Below the pieces are notes generated by a model. That model was not told the DNA's origin and ran no database searches. It was given only the letters and a program-made list of their open reading frames with translations. Of a stretch of DNA of 64,000 bases, positions 1 to 8,407 are shown piece after piece; position 1 is the first letter of the stretch, and every line of letters begins with the position of its first letter. Made by a program: the position numbers and the translations under genes. Source of the stretch: Lachnospiraceae bacterium UBA4348 (GTDB lineage: Bacteria > Bacillota > Clostridia > Lachnospirales > Lachnospiraceae); NCBI GenBank assembly GCA_002394165.1, contig DGTA01000057.1, positions 1 through 64,000 of the forward strand, in the 5' to 3' direction.

Positions 1-323
1 AGACCGCTCTGGCTGCAAACTACAATGGTGAGTACCCGATCATCACTGGTCAGGACTGCGATATCGAGAATACAAAGAACATGATCGCCGGCAAGCAGAG
101 CATGTCCGTATTCAAGGATACCCGTACGCTGGCTTCCCAGGTTGTGAAGATGGTCGGCCAGATCCTCAACGGCGAAGAAGTTGACGTTAACGATACCGAG
201 ACCTATGACAACGGCGTGAAAGTTGTTCCGTCCTATCTGTGCGAGCCGGTATTCGCAGATGCCAACAACTACAAAGAGCTCCTGATCGACTCCGGTTACT
301 ACACCGAGGATCAGCTTCAGTAA
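1..323 (+). CDS. Sugar ABC transporter substrate-binding protein (3' end)
   Basis: The reading frame is open from base 3 and ends with TAA at 321-323, so only the last 106 residues are present. The fragment contains a typical end of a periplasmic-binding-protein type 1 sugar receptor: ITGQDCD, a track KNMIAGKQSMSVFKDTR, then QVVKMVGQILNGEEV and a C-terminal lobe ending in a short acidic tail. It resembles the ChvE/multiple-monosaccharide receptor group. In a Gram-positive cell it would be a membrane-anchored lipoprotein delivering a monosaccharide to the permeases encoded downstream. It is followed by a 10-bp hairpin and then the ATPase gene. The ligand cannot be read from this fragment. Confidence 0.85.
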   Translation, partial: TALAANYNGEYPIITGQDCDIENTKNMIAGKQSMSVFKDTRTLASQVVKMVGQILNGEEVDVNDTETYDNGVKVVPSYLCEPVFADANNYKELLIDSGYYTEDQLQ

Positions 324-358
324 TTATCAGATTACCTGAAAAAGCATAAGTACCTAAT

Positions 359-391
359 ACATACAGGCGGGAGCTATTCCTGCCTGTATGT
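359..391 (+). promoter_or_regulatory. Hairpin between binding-protein and ATPase genes
   Basis: A perfect 10-bp inverted repeat (ACATACAGGC / GCCTGTATGT) with a 13-base loop lies 36 bases after the binding-protein stop. No strong T-run follows, so it is more likely an mRNA-stabilising or attenuating hairpin that keeps binding-protein expression above that of the transporter genes than a full terminator. That role is inference. Confidence 0.55.
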
Positions 392-422
392 TTAAGTATC
401 AGGACTGTTGGAGGGACACCCA

Positions 423-1964
423 TTGGCTAAAATATTATTGGAAATGAAGAGCATTACTAAGACCTTTCCCGGCGTAAAGGCTCTCGACAATGTGAACCTG
501 AAGGTCGAGGAAGGCGAGATCCATGCTCTGGTCGGTGAGAACGGCGCTGGAAAATCCACGCTGATGAATGTCCTCAGCGGCATCTATCCCTACGGAACTT
601 ATGAGGGTGACATCGTTTACGACGGAGAGGTCTGTAAATTCAACACTATCAAAGACTCCGAGGGTAAAGGAATCGTCATCATCCATCAGGAGCTGGCGCT
701 GGTTCCGGAAATGTCGATCGGGGAAAATATGTATCTGGGCAATGAAGTCGGATCAAAAGCGCATATCGACTGGAACAGGACATACGCAGAGGCGGACAAG
801 TATCTGAAGATGGTCGGCCTGACAGAAACTTCAAAGGTGCTGGTCAAAGAGATCGGTACCGGTAAACAGCAGCTGGTTGAGATTGCTAAGGCACTTGCCA
901 AGAAGGCGAGACTCCTGATCCTGGACGAGCCGACATCATCCCTTAACGAGGAGGATTCTCGTGCACTTCTGGATCTGATGCTCGGTTTCAAGAAGCAGGG
1001 CATGACCATGATCATCATCACCCACAAACTGAACGAGGTTTCCTATGTGGCTGACAAGATCACGGTGGTGCGTGACGGCTCCACGATCGAGACGATCGAC
1101 AATGCGAATCATGATATTGATGAGGACCGCATCATCAAGGGAATGGTCGGCCGTGAGCTGACAAACCGTTTCCCGAAGCGTGAGAACGTGCAGATCGGCG
1201 AGATCAACATGCAGGTGGAAGGCTGGACGGTCCATCATCCTCTGTATCCGGAGCGTATCGTGGTCAATGACGTGTCCATGTATGTCAGAAAAGGTGAAGT
1301 CGTCGGTATTTACGGACTGATGGGAGCCGGACGTACTGAGCTGGCCATGAGTATTTTCGGCCAGACCTACGGCATTCTCACCGGAGGTACGCTCAAGATC
1401 GACGGCAAACCGGTCAAGCTGAAAAAATCAGCGGAAGATGCCATCAAACACAAGATCGCCTATGTGACTGAGGACAGAAAAGGCAACGGCCTGATCCTTT
1501 CACAGTCTATCAAGGTCAATACTTCACTGGCCAATCTTGACAGCCTGGCCACAAATCTGGTCATTGACAAGGATAAAGAGTACCAGGTGGCGGAGGAATA
1601 CCGTGAGAAGCTTAAGACCAAGACTCCTTCCGTGGAGCAGTTGGTCGGCAATCTTTCCGGCGGTAATCAGCAGAAGGTCCTGCTGGCCAAGTGGATGTTC
1701 GCCGAGCCGGATATCCTGATCCTGGATGAACCGACCAGAGGTATCGATGTCGGCGCCAAGTATGAGATCTACTGCATTATCAATGATCTTGCGGCGGCAG
1801 GGAAATCGGTCATCATGATCTCCTCCGAACTTCCGGAGGTGCTTGCGATGAGCGATCGTATCTATATCATGAACGCTTCGAGAATCGTCGGTGAGATGAA
1901 AGCTTCTGAGGCAACTCAGGAGAATATCATGGCGACCATTCTCAAGTCCGGAAGGGGGGATTGA
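423..1964 (+). CDS. Sugar ABC transporter ATP-binding protein (tandem ATPase, MmsA/XylG type)
   Basis: A 513-residue protein with two fused ABC ATPase domains, the usual architecture and size for monosaccharide importers of the ribose/xylose/multiple-sugar class. The first domain has GENGAGKST (Walker A) and [10 protein letters not shown] (Walker B). The second has a degenerate P-loop region ([10 protein letters not shown]), [14 protein letters not shown] (signature) and [14 protein letters not shown]. It energises uptake through the two permeases that follow. I chose the TTG at 423 because GGAGGG (410-415) sits 7 bases upstream; an upstream in-frame TTG at 408 overlaps that ribosome binding site. 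The permease start lies 4 bases after the stop. Confidence 0.93.
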   Translation: MAKILLEMKSITKTFPGVKALDNVNLKVEEGEIHALVGENGAGKSTLMNVLSGIYPYGTYEGDIVYDGEVCKFNTIKDSEGKGIVIIHQELALVPEMSIGENMYLGNEVGSKAHIDWNRTYAEADKYLKMVGLTETSKVLVKEIGTGKQQLVEIAKALAKKARLLILDEPTSSLNEEDSRALLDLMLGFKKQGMTMIIITHKLNEVSYVADKITVVRDGSTIETIDNANHDIDEDRIIKGMVGRELTNRFPKRENVQIGEINMQVEGWTVHHPLYPERIVVNDVSMYVRKGEVVGIYGLMGAGRTELAMSIFGQTYGILTGGTLKIDGKPVKLKKSAEDAIKHKIAYVTEDRKGNGLILSQSIKVNTSLANLDSLATNLVIDKDKEYQVAEEYREKLKTKTPSVEQLVGNLSGGNQQKVLLAKWMFAEPDILILDEPTRGIDVGAKYEIYCIINDLAAAGKSVIMISSELPEVLAMSDRIYIMNASRIVGEMKASEATQENIMATILKSGRGD

Positions 1965-1968
1965 TCAT

Positions 1969-3132
1969 ATGAATACGAATCCGGTTCTGGGTTTTATCAA
2001 AAAGAATACAATGGTCATCGCCCTTATCCTGGTCGCAATCTTTTTTTCAATCAGTACAGGCGGCAAGATCCTTTATGCGCAGAACATCAATAACCTGATC
2101 TCTCAGAACGGCTATGTGTTCGTTCTGGCAACTGGTATGCTCTGCTGCATCCTGACCGGCGGTAACATCGACCTTTCGGTCGGTTCGGTCGTCTGCTTCA
2201 CCATGGGCATCGGAGCGCTGCTCCTGAAGGATATGCCCGTGTTTGTCGCGGTTCCGGCCATGCTCATTGTCGGCCTCCTTGTCGGTATGTTCCAGGGTTT
2301 CTGGATCGCATGGGTCTCCGTGCCGCCCTTTATCGCGACACTGGCAGGCATGTATGCCTTCCGAGGCCTTTCAAACGTCATCCTGGGCGGCTATTCCGTA
2401 GGCGTCAACAATGAAACGTTCCTGAAGATATTCGGCGGCGGCGCGGACTGCTATATTCCGGATTTCCTGAAGGGCGCAAACCTGAACCTGACCTGTATAG
2501 CAGTCGGTGTGATCGCTGTAGTCCTGATCATCATCATGACGCTGCGTTCACAGATGGTACGCTCCAAAATGGGGATTGCCACCAACATGGCTGCAGAACT
2601 TGCAAAGGTCATCGTGATCAGCGCCCTGATCCTGTGGATCGCCTATAAGCTGGCTCAGTATAAGGGAATTCCTTCCGTGCTTGTCTGGATCGCGCTTGTC
2701 CTGCTGGTTTACGGCTACATCACCCAGTATACTTCCATCGGCCGTTACTTCTATGCGGTCGGCGGCAATGAAAAGGCGACCCGCCTGTCGGGCGTCAATA
2801 CCAAGATGGTCTATTTCCGCGCTTACGCGAACATGGGCCTGCTGGCCGGTTTCGCCGGCGTGCTTACCCTGGCCAGAGCCGGTCACGCCGAGCCTACCTA
2901 CGGCATGGGCTATGAGATGGACGCCATCGCGGCCTGCTTCATCGGCGGTGCTTCCGCATACGGCGGCGTAGGCAAGATCACCGGTGTCATCATCGGTGCG
3001 TCCCTGATGGGCATCATCAACCAGGGCATGAGTATCATGGGCATTTCGGCCAACTACCAGAGCGCTGTCAAAGGTATCGTTCTTCTGGTAGCTGTGCTGG
3101 TCGACGTTCTGTCCAAGAAAGAAAAAGCATGA
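1969..3132 (+). CDS. Sugar ABC transporter permease 1 (MmsB/BPD_transp_2 family)
   Basis: A 387-residue polytopic membrane protein of the ribose/xylose permease family. It shows LTGGNIDLSVGSVV near the N-terminus, the conserved loop VPPFIATLAGMYAFRG, and the C-terminal IGRYFYAVGGNEKATRLSGV cytoplasmic coupling region. It is separated by 4 bases from the ATPase gene and by about a dozen bases from a second, different permease gene. Strong SD (GGAAGGGGGG) precedes ATG 1969. With its neighbour it probably forms a heterodimeric channel served by the single tandem ATPase. Confidence 0.92.
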   Translation: MNTNPVLGFIKKNTMVIALILVAIFFSISTGGKILYAQNINNLISQNGYVFVLATGMLCCILTGGNIDLSVGSVVCFTMGIGALLLKDMPVFVAVPAMLIVGLLVGMFQGFWIAWVSVPPFIATLAGMYAFRGLSNVILGGYSVGVNNETFLKIFGGGADCYIPDFLKGANLNLTCIAVGVIAVVLIIIMTLRSQMVRSKMGIATNMAAELAKVIVISALILWIAYKLAQYKGIPSVLVWIALVLLVYGYITQYTSIGRYFYAVGGNEKATRLSGVNTKMVYFRAYANMGLLAGFAGVLTLARAGHAEPTYGMGYEMDAIAACFIGGASAYGGVGKITGVIIGASLMGIINQGMSIMGISANYQSAVKGIVLLVAVLVDVLSKKEKA

Positions 3133-3145
3133 GGGGAGGATGGCA

Positions 3146-4315
3146 ATGAAAAAGAGTGCTTCTCAGATCTTAAAAGATAATACGATGCTGATCGTCCTCG
3201 TCCTGGTCTATCTTTTCTTTACCTGGCGGACGGGCGGTTCCATGTTTTCGCCCTTTAACTTCAATGAGCTGATCACGCAGAATGCATACGTCTTCATACT
3301 GGCAAGCGGTATGCTCATGTGCATGCTGACCGGCGGCAATATCGACCTTGCCTGCGGTTCTTTAGTCTGCTTCCTCGGCGCGCTCGGCGGATATTTCATG
3401 GCTATTAAAAATCTGCCGCCGGCAGTGGCGATCCTCCTGATGCTTCTGATCGGGATCGTCTACGGCTGCGCGCTCGGCTACCTGATCGCTTATATCAATA
3501 TCCCCCCGTGGATCGCGACGCTGGCAGGCTTCCTTGCCTTCCGCGGCCTGGGCACGGATATCTTAAGCCGGAACAGCAAGACCGGTTCCATCAGCGTAAA
3601 GCAGGTGGAGAGTTTTCTTAATCTGTTTGCCGGCAAGCTGTTCAAAACCAAGATGGGTACGCTCAACACCTTCTGCCTGGTCGTCGGTATTGTTGCGGCG
3701 ATCCTGGTGGTGCTGCTGAACATTATCGGCAGGGCCAACAAGGTCAGAAAAGGCTACGAGGCTGACTCGCTGCTTATGATGCTCGGGAAATCCGTGATCG
3801 AAGCGGGCGTCATCCTCCTGGTCGCCTATAAGCTGGCAATGGCCGGCGGTGTTCCGACGGTTCTCGTATGGGTCGCGGCAGTTGTTCTTTTCTACAATTT
3901 CATCACCGAGAAGACAACGATCGGCCGCCACTTCTACGTGGTCGGCGGCAACCGCGAGGCGGCGCGCCTTTCGGGTGTCAACACCAGAAGGATTATGTTC
4001 ATCGCCTACCTGAACATGGCGATCGTCACGGTTATCACGACCTGGGTCGTTCTTGGCCGTGTACAGGCAGCCAACTCCACCGCGGGCACCAACTTTGAGA
4101 TGGACGCCATCTCCGCGTGCGTCGTCGGCGGCGTATCCGCATACGGCGGATCGGGCAGGATCATCGGCATGGTCATCGGCGCTACGCTGATCGGTGTCAT
4201 CAATCTGGGCATGAGCCTGATGAACATCGACGCCAACTACCAGAAGGTAGTCAAGGGCGTGGTTCTGCTGGGTGCAGTGGCCTTCGATATTCTGTCGAAG
4301 AGGAGAGAAAAATAA
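3146..4315 (+). CDS. Sugar ABC transporter permease 2 (MmsB/BPD_transp_2 family)
   Basis: A 389-residue paralogue of the preceding permease with the same landmarks: LTGGNIDLACGSLV, IPPWIATLAGFLAFRG and IGRHFYVVGGNREAARLSGV. An ATG at 3140 directly abuts the SD GGGGAGG, so the in-frame ATG at 3146 with 6-7 bases of spacing is preferred. The middle third diverges most from permease 1, including a segment with charged residues (GRANKVRKGYEAD) between membrane helices. The gene closes the operon: a 46-base perfect palindrome and T-run follow. Confidence 0.9.
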   Translation: MKKSASQILKDNTMLIVLVLVYLFFTWRTGGSMFSPFNFNELITQNAYVFILASGMLMCMLTGGNIDLACGSLVCFLGALGGYFMAIKNLPPAVAILLMLLIGIVYGCALGYLIAYINIPPWIATLAGFLAFRGLGTDILSRNSKTGSISVKQVESFLNLFAGKLFKTKMGTLNTFCLVVGIVAAILVVLLNIIGRANKVRKGYEADSLLMMLGKSVIEAGVILLVAYKLAMAGGVPTVLVWVAAVVLFYNFITEKTTIGRHFYVVGGNREAARLSGVNTRRIMFIAYLNMAIVTVITTWVVLGRVQAANSTAGTNFEMDAISACVVGGVSAYGGSGRIIGMVIGATLIGVINLGMSLMNIDANYQKVVKGVVLLGAVAFDILSKRREK

Positions 4316-4327
4316 TATGACAGGAAT

Positions 4328-4381
4328 ATGACAGGGGTCTGTGTCAGCGTACGCTGACACAGACCCCTGTCATTATTTTTT
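4328..4381 (+). terminator. 46-base perfect palindrome plus T-run (repeat family B copy 1)
   Basis: Positions 4328-4350 are the exact reverse complement of 4351-4373, followed by TATTTTTTG. This should fold into a very stable 23-bp stem and end the sugar-transport operon. Its sequence (ATGACAGGGGTCTGTGTCAG and complement) recurs in variant form at 15.5, 53.0 and 63.8 kb, so it is also a member of a dispersed repeat family. Confidence 0.85.
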
Positions 4382-4434
4382 GTCCTTTTTTGGCGTTACC
4401 GGCAGCGGTACACATATTATTCCAAGAAAAAATA

Positions 4435-4463
4435 TTTACATTCCGGCGCGTTGATATTAAAAT
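4435..4463 (+). promoter_or_regulatory. Candidate sigma-A promoter for radical SAM gene 1
   Basis: TTTACA (4435-4440), a 17-base spacer, then TAAAAT (4458-4463), 33 bases upstream of the ATG at 4497. Located by eye in the only AT-rich stretch between the terminator and the gene. Confidence 0.45.
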
Positions 4464-4496
4464 TACAATATTACGGACATGGAGGAAGGATAGGGA

Positions 4497-5642
4497 ATGG
4501 CCCAGCCGGTTGATGCTGCCATGTTCCTGAGGCAGCTTCGGGAGGAGAATGGAAAGCAGGTCCAGAATTTCAAGGCGCTGTCCCGATATCTGGCTTTTAA
4601 AGCCAGGGAGATGGGAATTCCGGTGGCCGGCCAGTTTGAGCTGACGCCGCTGTGCAATTTCAACTGCAGGATGTGCTATGTGCATCTGAGTGCGGAGCAG
4701 ATGAAGGGACGCTGCGCACTTCCGGTACAGACCTGGAAGGATCTCATGCGCCAGGCCTGGGAAGCGGGCATGATCGAGGCGACGCTGACAGGCGGCGAAT
4801 GCCTGGCCTGGCCCGGGTTCGAGGAGATCTTCCTCTACCTTCACAGTCTCGGCTGTGAGGTGCGTGTCCTGACGAACGGGTATTTCCTGGACAGCGAAAA
4901 GATCCGCTTCTTCCGGGATCATAAGCCGGCGCAGATTCAGGTCACTCTATACGGCTGGAACGATGACGTCTATGAGCGGGTAACGGGACACCGCAGCTTC
5001 GGTGTGGTCACTGAAAATATCCGCAGGGCGACGGAAGCGGGCCTGGCGGTCTCCGTCAATGTGACGCCCAGCGTTTTTCTCGGGCAGGACGTGTTGGAAA
5101 CGATCCGGGTCGGGAAAAGCCTCAGCCCCTCTTTCACGGTAAATTCTTCCCTGTTTTCGCCGAGGGAGGAGACGGGGCGGTCCCTTATGCAGAACGAGTC
5201 GGAGACAGAGCTCTACCTGAGGATCTATAAGCTGATCCGCGAACTTGACGGGATAGAGATCACACCGGTCGATGAAGGATCACTTCCGCCCATTGGCGGC
5301 CCGTGCCATGAGAGCCGGGGAAGCGGCCTGCGCTGCGGAGGCGGCCGGTCTTCCTTCGTGATCGACTGGAAGGGCACCCTGATGCCGTGCAACCGGCTTG
5401 ACATGATCCGGGCGGATGCCCTTGCGGAAGGGTTTAAGGAGGCCTGGACAAAGATCAACCGGGAGGCTGAGAGCTGGCCGAGAGTCCCGGAATGTGAGGG
5501 CTGTGCCTATGCTGATGCCTGCACCAGCTGCGCGGCGAACCAGATGAGATTTGCAAAACCCGGACAGCGGCCGGAAAAACTGTGCGAACAGACAAAGACC
5601 TTTGTCATGCACGGGGTGCGCAGCGTTCCGGTTTGTGAATAA
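4497..5642 (+). CDS. Radical SAM/SPASM protein, putative RiPP-modifying enzyme (paralogue 1)
   Basis: 381 residues. The radical SAM cluster motif is C53-x3-C57-x2-C60 in LTPLCNFNCRMCYVHL. It is followed by LTGGECLAWPGFEEIF (the GGE SAM-binding motif). The C-terminal third carries a cysteine-rich SPASM-type region (CHESRGSGLRCGGG, a Cys after LMP, CEGCAYADACTSCAAN, and a late Cys). The first ~45 residues before the core could serve in peptide recognition. The paralogue at 22877 has its three cluster cysteines at the same residue numbers. Such enzymes usually modify small peptides, and a 56-residue candidate substrate begins 40 bases downstream. No protease or exporter adjoins. SD GGAGGAAGGA precedes the ATG. 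The modification cannot be predicted from sequence alone. Confidence 0.88.
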   Translation: MAQPVDAAMFLRQLREENGKQVQNFKALSRYLAFKAREMGIPVAGQFELTPLCNFNCRMCYVHLSAEQMKGRCALPVQTWKDLMRQAWEAGMIEATLTGGECLAWPGFEEIFLYLHSLGCEVRVLTNGYFLDSEKIRFFRDHKPAQIQVTLYGWNDDVYERVTGHRSFGVVTENIRRATEAGLAVSVNVTPSVFLGQDVLETIRVGKSLSPSFTVNSSLFSPREETGRSLMQNESETELYLRIYKLIRELDGIEITPVDEGSLPPIGGPCHESRGSGLRCGGGRSSFVIDWKGTLMPCNRLDMIRADALAEGFKEAWTKINREAESWPRVPECEGCAYADACTSCAANQMRFAKPGQRPEKLCEQTKTFVMHGVRSVPVCE

Positions 5643-5682
5643 ATTTGTGAAACAATAATATTTTTATAAGGAGGAAAACATT

Positions 5683-5853
5683 ATGAAGAAAGATTATAAG
5701 ACTCCTACAGCAGAGAAGGTGGAATTCGATTACGCAAATGTTGTAACGGCATCTGCGGCCGGAGAGGCTGATGCCAATACCGAAAAGGGTAATCCGTATT
5801 ACTACTGCACCTGTGATCCGTATTATGCTGAGGGCTGGGGACAGAACTGCTGA
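5683..5853 (+). CDS. Candidate RiPP precursor peptide 1
   Basis: A 56-residue ORF with a strong SD (AAGGAGG) and an ATG at 5683. The N-terminal half (MKKDYKTPTAEKVEFDYANV, then VTAS) matches the peptide at 22643 nearly position by position, giving MxKxYxxPxAEKxxFDYxxVVTAS as a shared leader. The C-terminal part is different and rich in Tyr and Cys: NPYYYCTCDPYYAEGWGQNC, with three Cys including the last residue. A conserved leader plus a hypervariable core beside a radical SAM/SPASM gene is the classic RiPP arrangement. A terminator follows immediately. No homologue search was possible. Confidence 0.75.
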   Translation: MKKDYKTPTAEKVEFDYANVVTASAAGEADANTEKGNPYYYCTCDPYYAEGWGQNC

Positions 5854-5878
5854 TACGCATCAGGAAAAGAGAAATGCA

Positions 5879-5922
5879 AAGAAGCTGTGAGACCGGAAAC
5901 TGTCCGGTTTTGCAGCTTTTTG
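5879..5922 (+). terminator. Intrinsic terminator after precursor peptide 1
   Basis: AAGCTG ... CAGCTT outer stem with an inner CCGG/CCGG stem, then a T-rich run (CTTTTTG). It ends the radical SAM/peptide unit. Confidence 0.7.
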
Positions 5923-6005
5923 TTTGTTGAGGAAATACCGGCCGGTGTGCTATACTGGTCAGAGCTTGTTTTAACTGATAATTTGAGGATTTGGGGGGCT
6001 TTCGA

Positions 6006-7358
6006 ATGGGCGAAAATAAAGCAGGGCGGATGTACAACACATCCGGGACAGCCGCAAAAGCAGTCTGGGCGCTGACTTTTGCTGTCATTTTTGTTCTCAA
6101 CCGCATGACGCTGATGATGGTCGACGACTACCGGTATTCGTTCAGCTTTGTGGATGCGAGTGAGAGGATGCGCTCCCTGTCCCAGCTGATCCCTTCCATG
6201 AAGGCCCACTACGAGCGGATGAACGGGCGCCTTCTCACCCACGGCGTCGTTCAGCTCATCCTGATGAAGTGTCCTCCGATCCTTTTTGATATCCTCAATA
6301 CCGCTGTATTCTGCCTGCTGATCTTTCTCATGTACCATTATATCTGGAGGCGCTTTCACGACCGGACGAATGTGCTGTTCCTGCTTACGGCTGTCGCTGC
6401 GGTCTGGGCATTCGTTCCCGCGTTCGGTGAAGTCTGCCTTTGGCTGGACGGAGCGTGCAACTACCTGTGGGCGGTCACCTTCTCCCTGCTTTACCTCTGG
6501 CCGCTGATCATAGACGAAGAAAGGGAGCCCAAACTTCCCTTCCGGGTCCTCTATGTGCAGCTTGGCTTTGTGGTCGGCGGCATCTCCGAGACGTGCTCGA
6601 TGGCCGTGATGGGAGCCTTCGTCCTTCACTTTATCTACGACCGGCTGATCGCGCGCCGGAAGACGCCCTGGTGGAAGATCGTTCCTGTGCTGACCATGCT
6701 GCCCTGGTATATCTATATGATCAGCAGTCCCGGGACCCATCAGAACAAACTCGGCCGGGAGAGCCTCTTTAAAGGCTTTGTCACTGCTTTTGAACAGTAT
6801 CTCGATTTCTTCCGCATTCACCTGATCATCTGGGGCATCCTGGCCGTCCTGGCGGTGTATCTCTGCCGCAGATGGGACATGGTCATCCGTTCCTTTATGT
6901 GGCTTTTCCTGGCCGTCGGGATGAACTTCATGCACACCTTCACGGTGGGCTACCCCTACCGCAGCATGGCCGGAGTCGCCGTCTACACACTGATCGCCGA
7001 CGGGATCCTGTTCACCGCCCTGTGGGATGACCGGTGGAAGGACGGGCGCCAGAGCGGGCAGAGCAGAGCACTGAAGGCCGGGATCATCAGCCTGTGCGTG
7101 ATCGCCCTGATGACAGCATTCTTTAAATTTGTCCCGGGCGTATATGACGTCTACACCAGCTATCTCCAGATGGCTGCAAATGAGAGGACCCTCAGGGAGG
7201 CCGACGAGAACGCGGATGTAACCATCCCGAATGTCCATCCGTCCACGCGCTATGCGGCCGCGTTCATGCTCAAATACCTGGACGCGGAGAACCCGGCAAC
7301 GTGGCCGAACTACTCGATGGCCTACTACTACGGCGTCCATTCAGTGGCCGCAAGATAA
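6006..7358 (+). CDS. DUF6056-type polytopic membrane protein
   Basis: 450 residues with about ten hydrophobic segments. Visible landmarks are DDYRYSFSF just after the first helix, ERMNGRLLTH, and WLDGACNYLWAVTFS. These match my recollection of DUF6056, a family of multi-spanning proteins in Gram-positive bacteria that resembles membrane glycosyltransferases of the GT-C type. An early acidic pair (DD) on the outer face would fit such a role, but activity is unproven. ATG 6006 is preferred over an upstream TTG because GGGGGG lies 6 bases before it. It stands alone, after a terminator and before a repeat. Confidence 0.65.
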   Translation: MGENKAGRMYNTSGTAAKAVWALTFAVIFVLNRMTLMMVDDYRYSFSFVDASERMRSLSQLIPSMKAHYERMNGRLLTHGVVQLILMKCPPILFDILNTAVFCLLIFLMYHYIWRRFHDRTNVLFLLTAVAAVWAFVPAFGEVCLWLDGACNYLWAVTFSLLYLWPLIIDEEREPKLPFRVLYVQLGFVVGGISETCSMAVMGAFVLHFIYDRLIARRKTPWWKIVPVLTMLPWYIYMISSPGTHQNKLGRESLFKGFVTAFEQYLDFFRIHLIIWGILAVLAVYLCRRWDMVIRSFMWLFLAVGMNFMHTFTVGYPYRSMAGVAVYTLIADGILFTALWDDRWKDGRQSGQSRALKAGIISLCVIALMTAFFKFVPGVYDVYTSYLQMAANERTLREADENADVTIPNVHPSTRYAAAFMLKYLDAENPATWPNYSMAYYYGVHSVAAR

Positions 7359-7366
7359 GGCTTTCT

Positions 7367-7437
7367 TAAAAGGGGTCTGACCCTTTTCGCAAATCAACGC
7401 GGCAATGTACGAAAAGGGTCTGACCCTTTTCGTAGAT
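7367..7437. repeat. Dispersed repeat family A, copy 1 (double)
   Basis: Two copies of the element AAAAGGG(G)TCTGACCCTTTTCG lie in tandem, separated by AAATCAACGCGGCAATGTA. The core GAAAAGGGTCTGACCCTTTT is itself palindromic about a central T. The same words recur near 10.9, 20.2, 34.5 and 48.9 kb. Confidence 0.9.
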
Positions 7438-7459
7438 TAACGTGTTAAAGGAGGACGCG

Positions 7460-8407
7460 ATGGGAACTGATTATTTGGCTTTTTTACTGGCGGGCCTTCT
7501 GGCGGCGGTGCCGGCTGCGTATACTTCTTATTCTGTTTCGGAGGAGATCCCTGCAGTGAGGGAGTGGGGAGATGAGGAAACGGAAGCTGCGGATGCAGCG
7601 GATGCGAAGAATACGGAGGATATGCACTACACCGGAATAATCTCTGCCATGGCGAACGAGATCGATCTGCTCCTGAAGGAAGCCAGGATCGATGATGTTG
7701 AGACGATAGGCGGGGTCGACTATCATGTCGGCGAGCTTTGCGGTCAGCATGTCGTCATCGCGCAGGCCGGCGTCGGTAAGGTTTTGAGCGCCGCAGGGGC
7801 GGCAGCGATGATCGATAATTTTCCCATCGACAGCCTGATATTTACCGGGATCGCCGGGGGCGTGGGCGATGAGACACAGGTTCTGGACGAGGTCGTTGCG
7901 ACGCAGCTGGTGCAGCACGACTATGGTCAGATCACGAATGACGGCTTTGAGTGGTTTGAGGGATATGTGGGCGAGAACGGCCGCTATCCGTGTGATGAGG
8001 AGCTGGTGGAGCTGGCTTATCGGTCGGCCGTCAAGGTGGTCGGTGAAGATCATGTCTTTAAGGGAACGATCGCGACCGGTGATCAGTTTGTTGCCTCTGA
8101 AGAATATGTGAAGGTCCTGCAGGATGAGTTTGATGCGGTTGCCTGTGAGATGGAAGGCGCGGCGGTCGCACTTGTCTGCATGAAGTATGAAGTACCGTTT
8201 GTGGTGGTCCGTGCCATGTCCGACAAAGCGGACGGGAACGCTCATGAATCCTATAAGAACATGGGCGATATCGCGGCCGACAATTCGAGCGAGATCGTTA
8301 TGACGATGCTCCGGGAGCTGTCGGGAGAAGAAGCGGTGGAAGTTTTTATGGAAGAATATGAAGAAGAGACAGAAAAATCAACCCAGGAGGAGGATACAGC
8401 AGCATGA
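7460..8407 (+). CDS. MTA/SAH nucleosidase with N-terminal membrane segment
   Basis: 315 residues. From about residue 55 it is a 5'-methylthioadenosine/S-adenosylhomocysteine nucleosidase (IISAMANEIDLLL, FTGIAGGVGDE, ACEMEGAAVALVC, VVVRAMSDKADG with the catalytic Asp). This enzyme cleaves adenine from MTA or SAH in methyl recycling. Unusually, the enzyme core is preceded by a hydrophobic stretch (YLAFLLAGLLAAVPAAYTSY) and an acidic linker, suggesting membrane anchoring or export. The acidic C-terminal tail (EEYEEETEKSTQEEDTAA) is also extra. ATG 7460 has SD AAGGAGG 5 bases upstream. The stop overlaps the next start (ATGA), so the two are translationally coupled. Confidence 0.85.
   Translation: MGTDYLAFLLAGLLAAVPAAYTSYSVSEEIPAVREWGDEETEAADAADAKNTEDMHYTGIISAMANEIDLLLKEARIDDVETIGGVDYHVGELCGQHVVIAQAGVGKVLSAAGAAAMIDNFPIDSLIFTGIAGGVGDETQVLDEVVATQLVQHDYGQITNDGFEWFEGYVGENGRYPCDEELVELAYRSAVKVVGEDHVFKGTIATGDQFVASEEYVKVLQDEFDAVACEMEGAAVALVCMKYEVPFVVVRAMSDKADGNAHESYKNMGDIAADNSSEIVMTMLRELSGEEAVEVFMEEYEEETEKSTQEEDTAA

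Noticed and set aside
5823..7340. 505-codon open frame on the minus strand
   Set aside because: It is the antisense shadow of the DUF6056-type gene; it has no SD, a composition of His/Asp/Gly typical of reversed GC-rich coding sequence, and the plus-strand protein has clear membrane helices.
7367..7437. CRISPR repeat pair
   Set aside because: Only two repeat units with an unequal flank, and the same units occur singly elsewhere; no array or cas genes.
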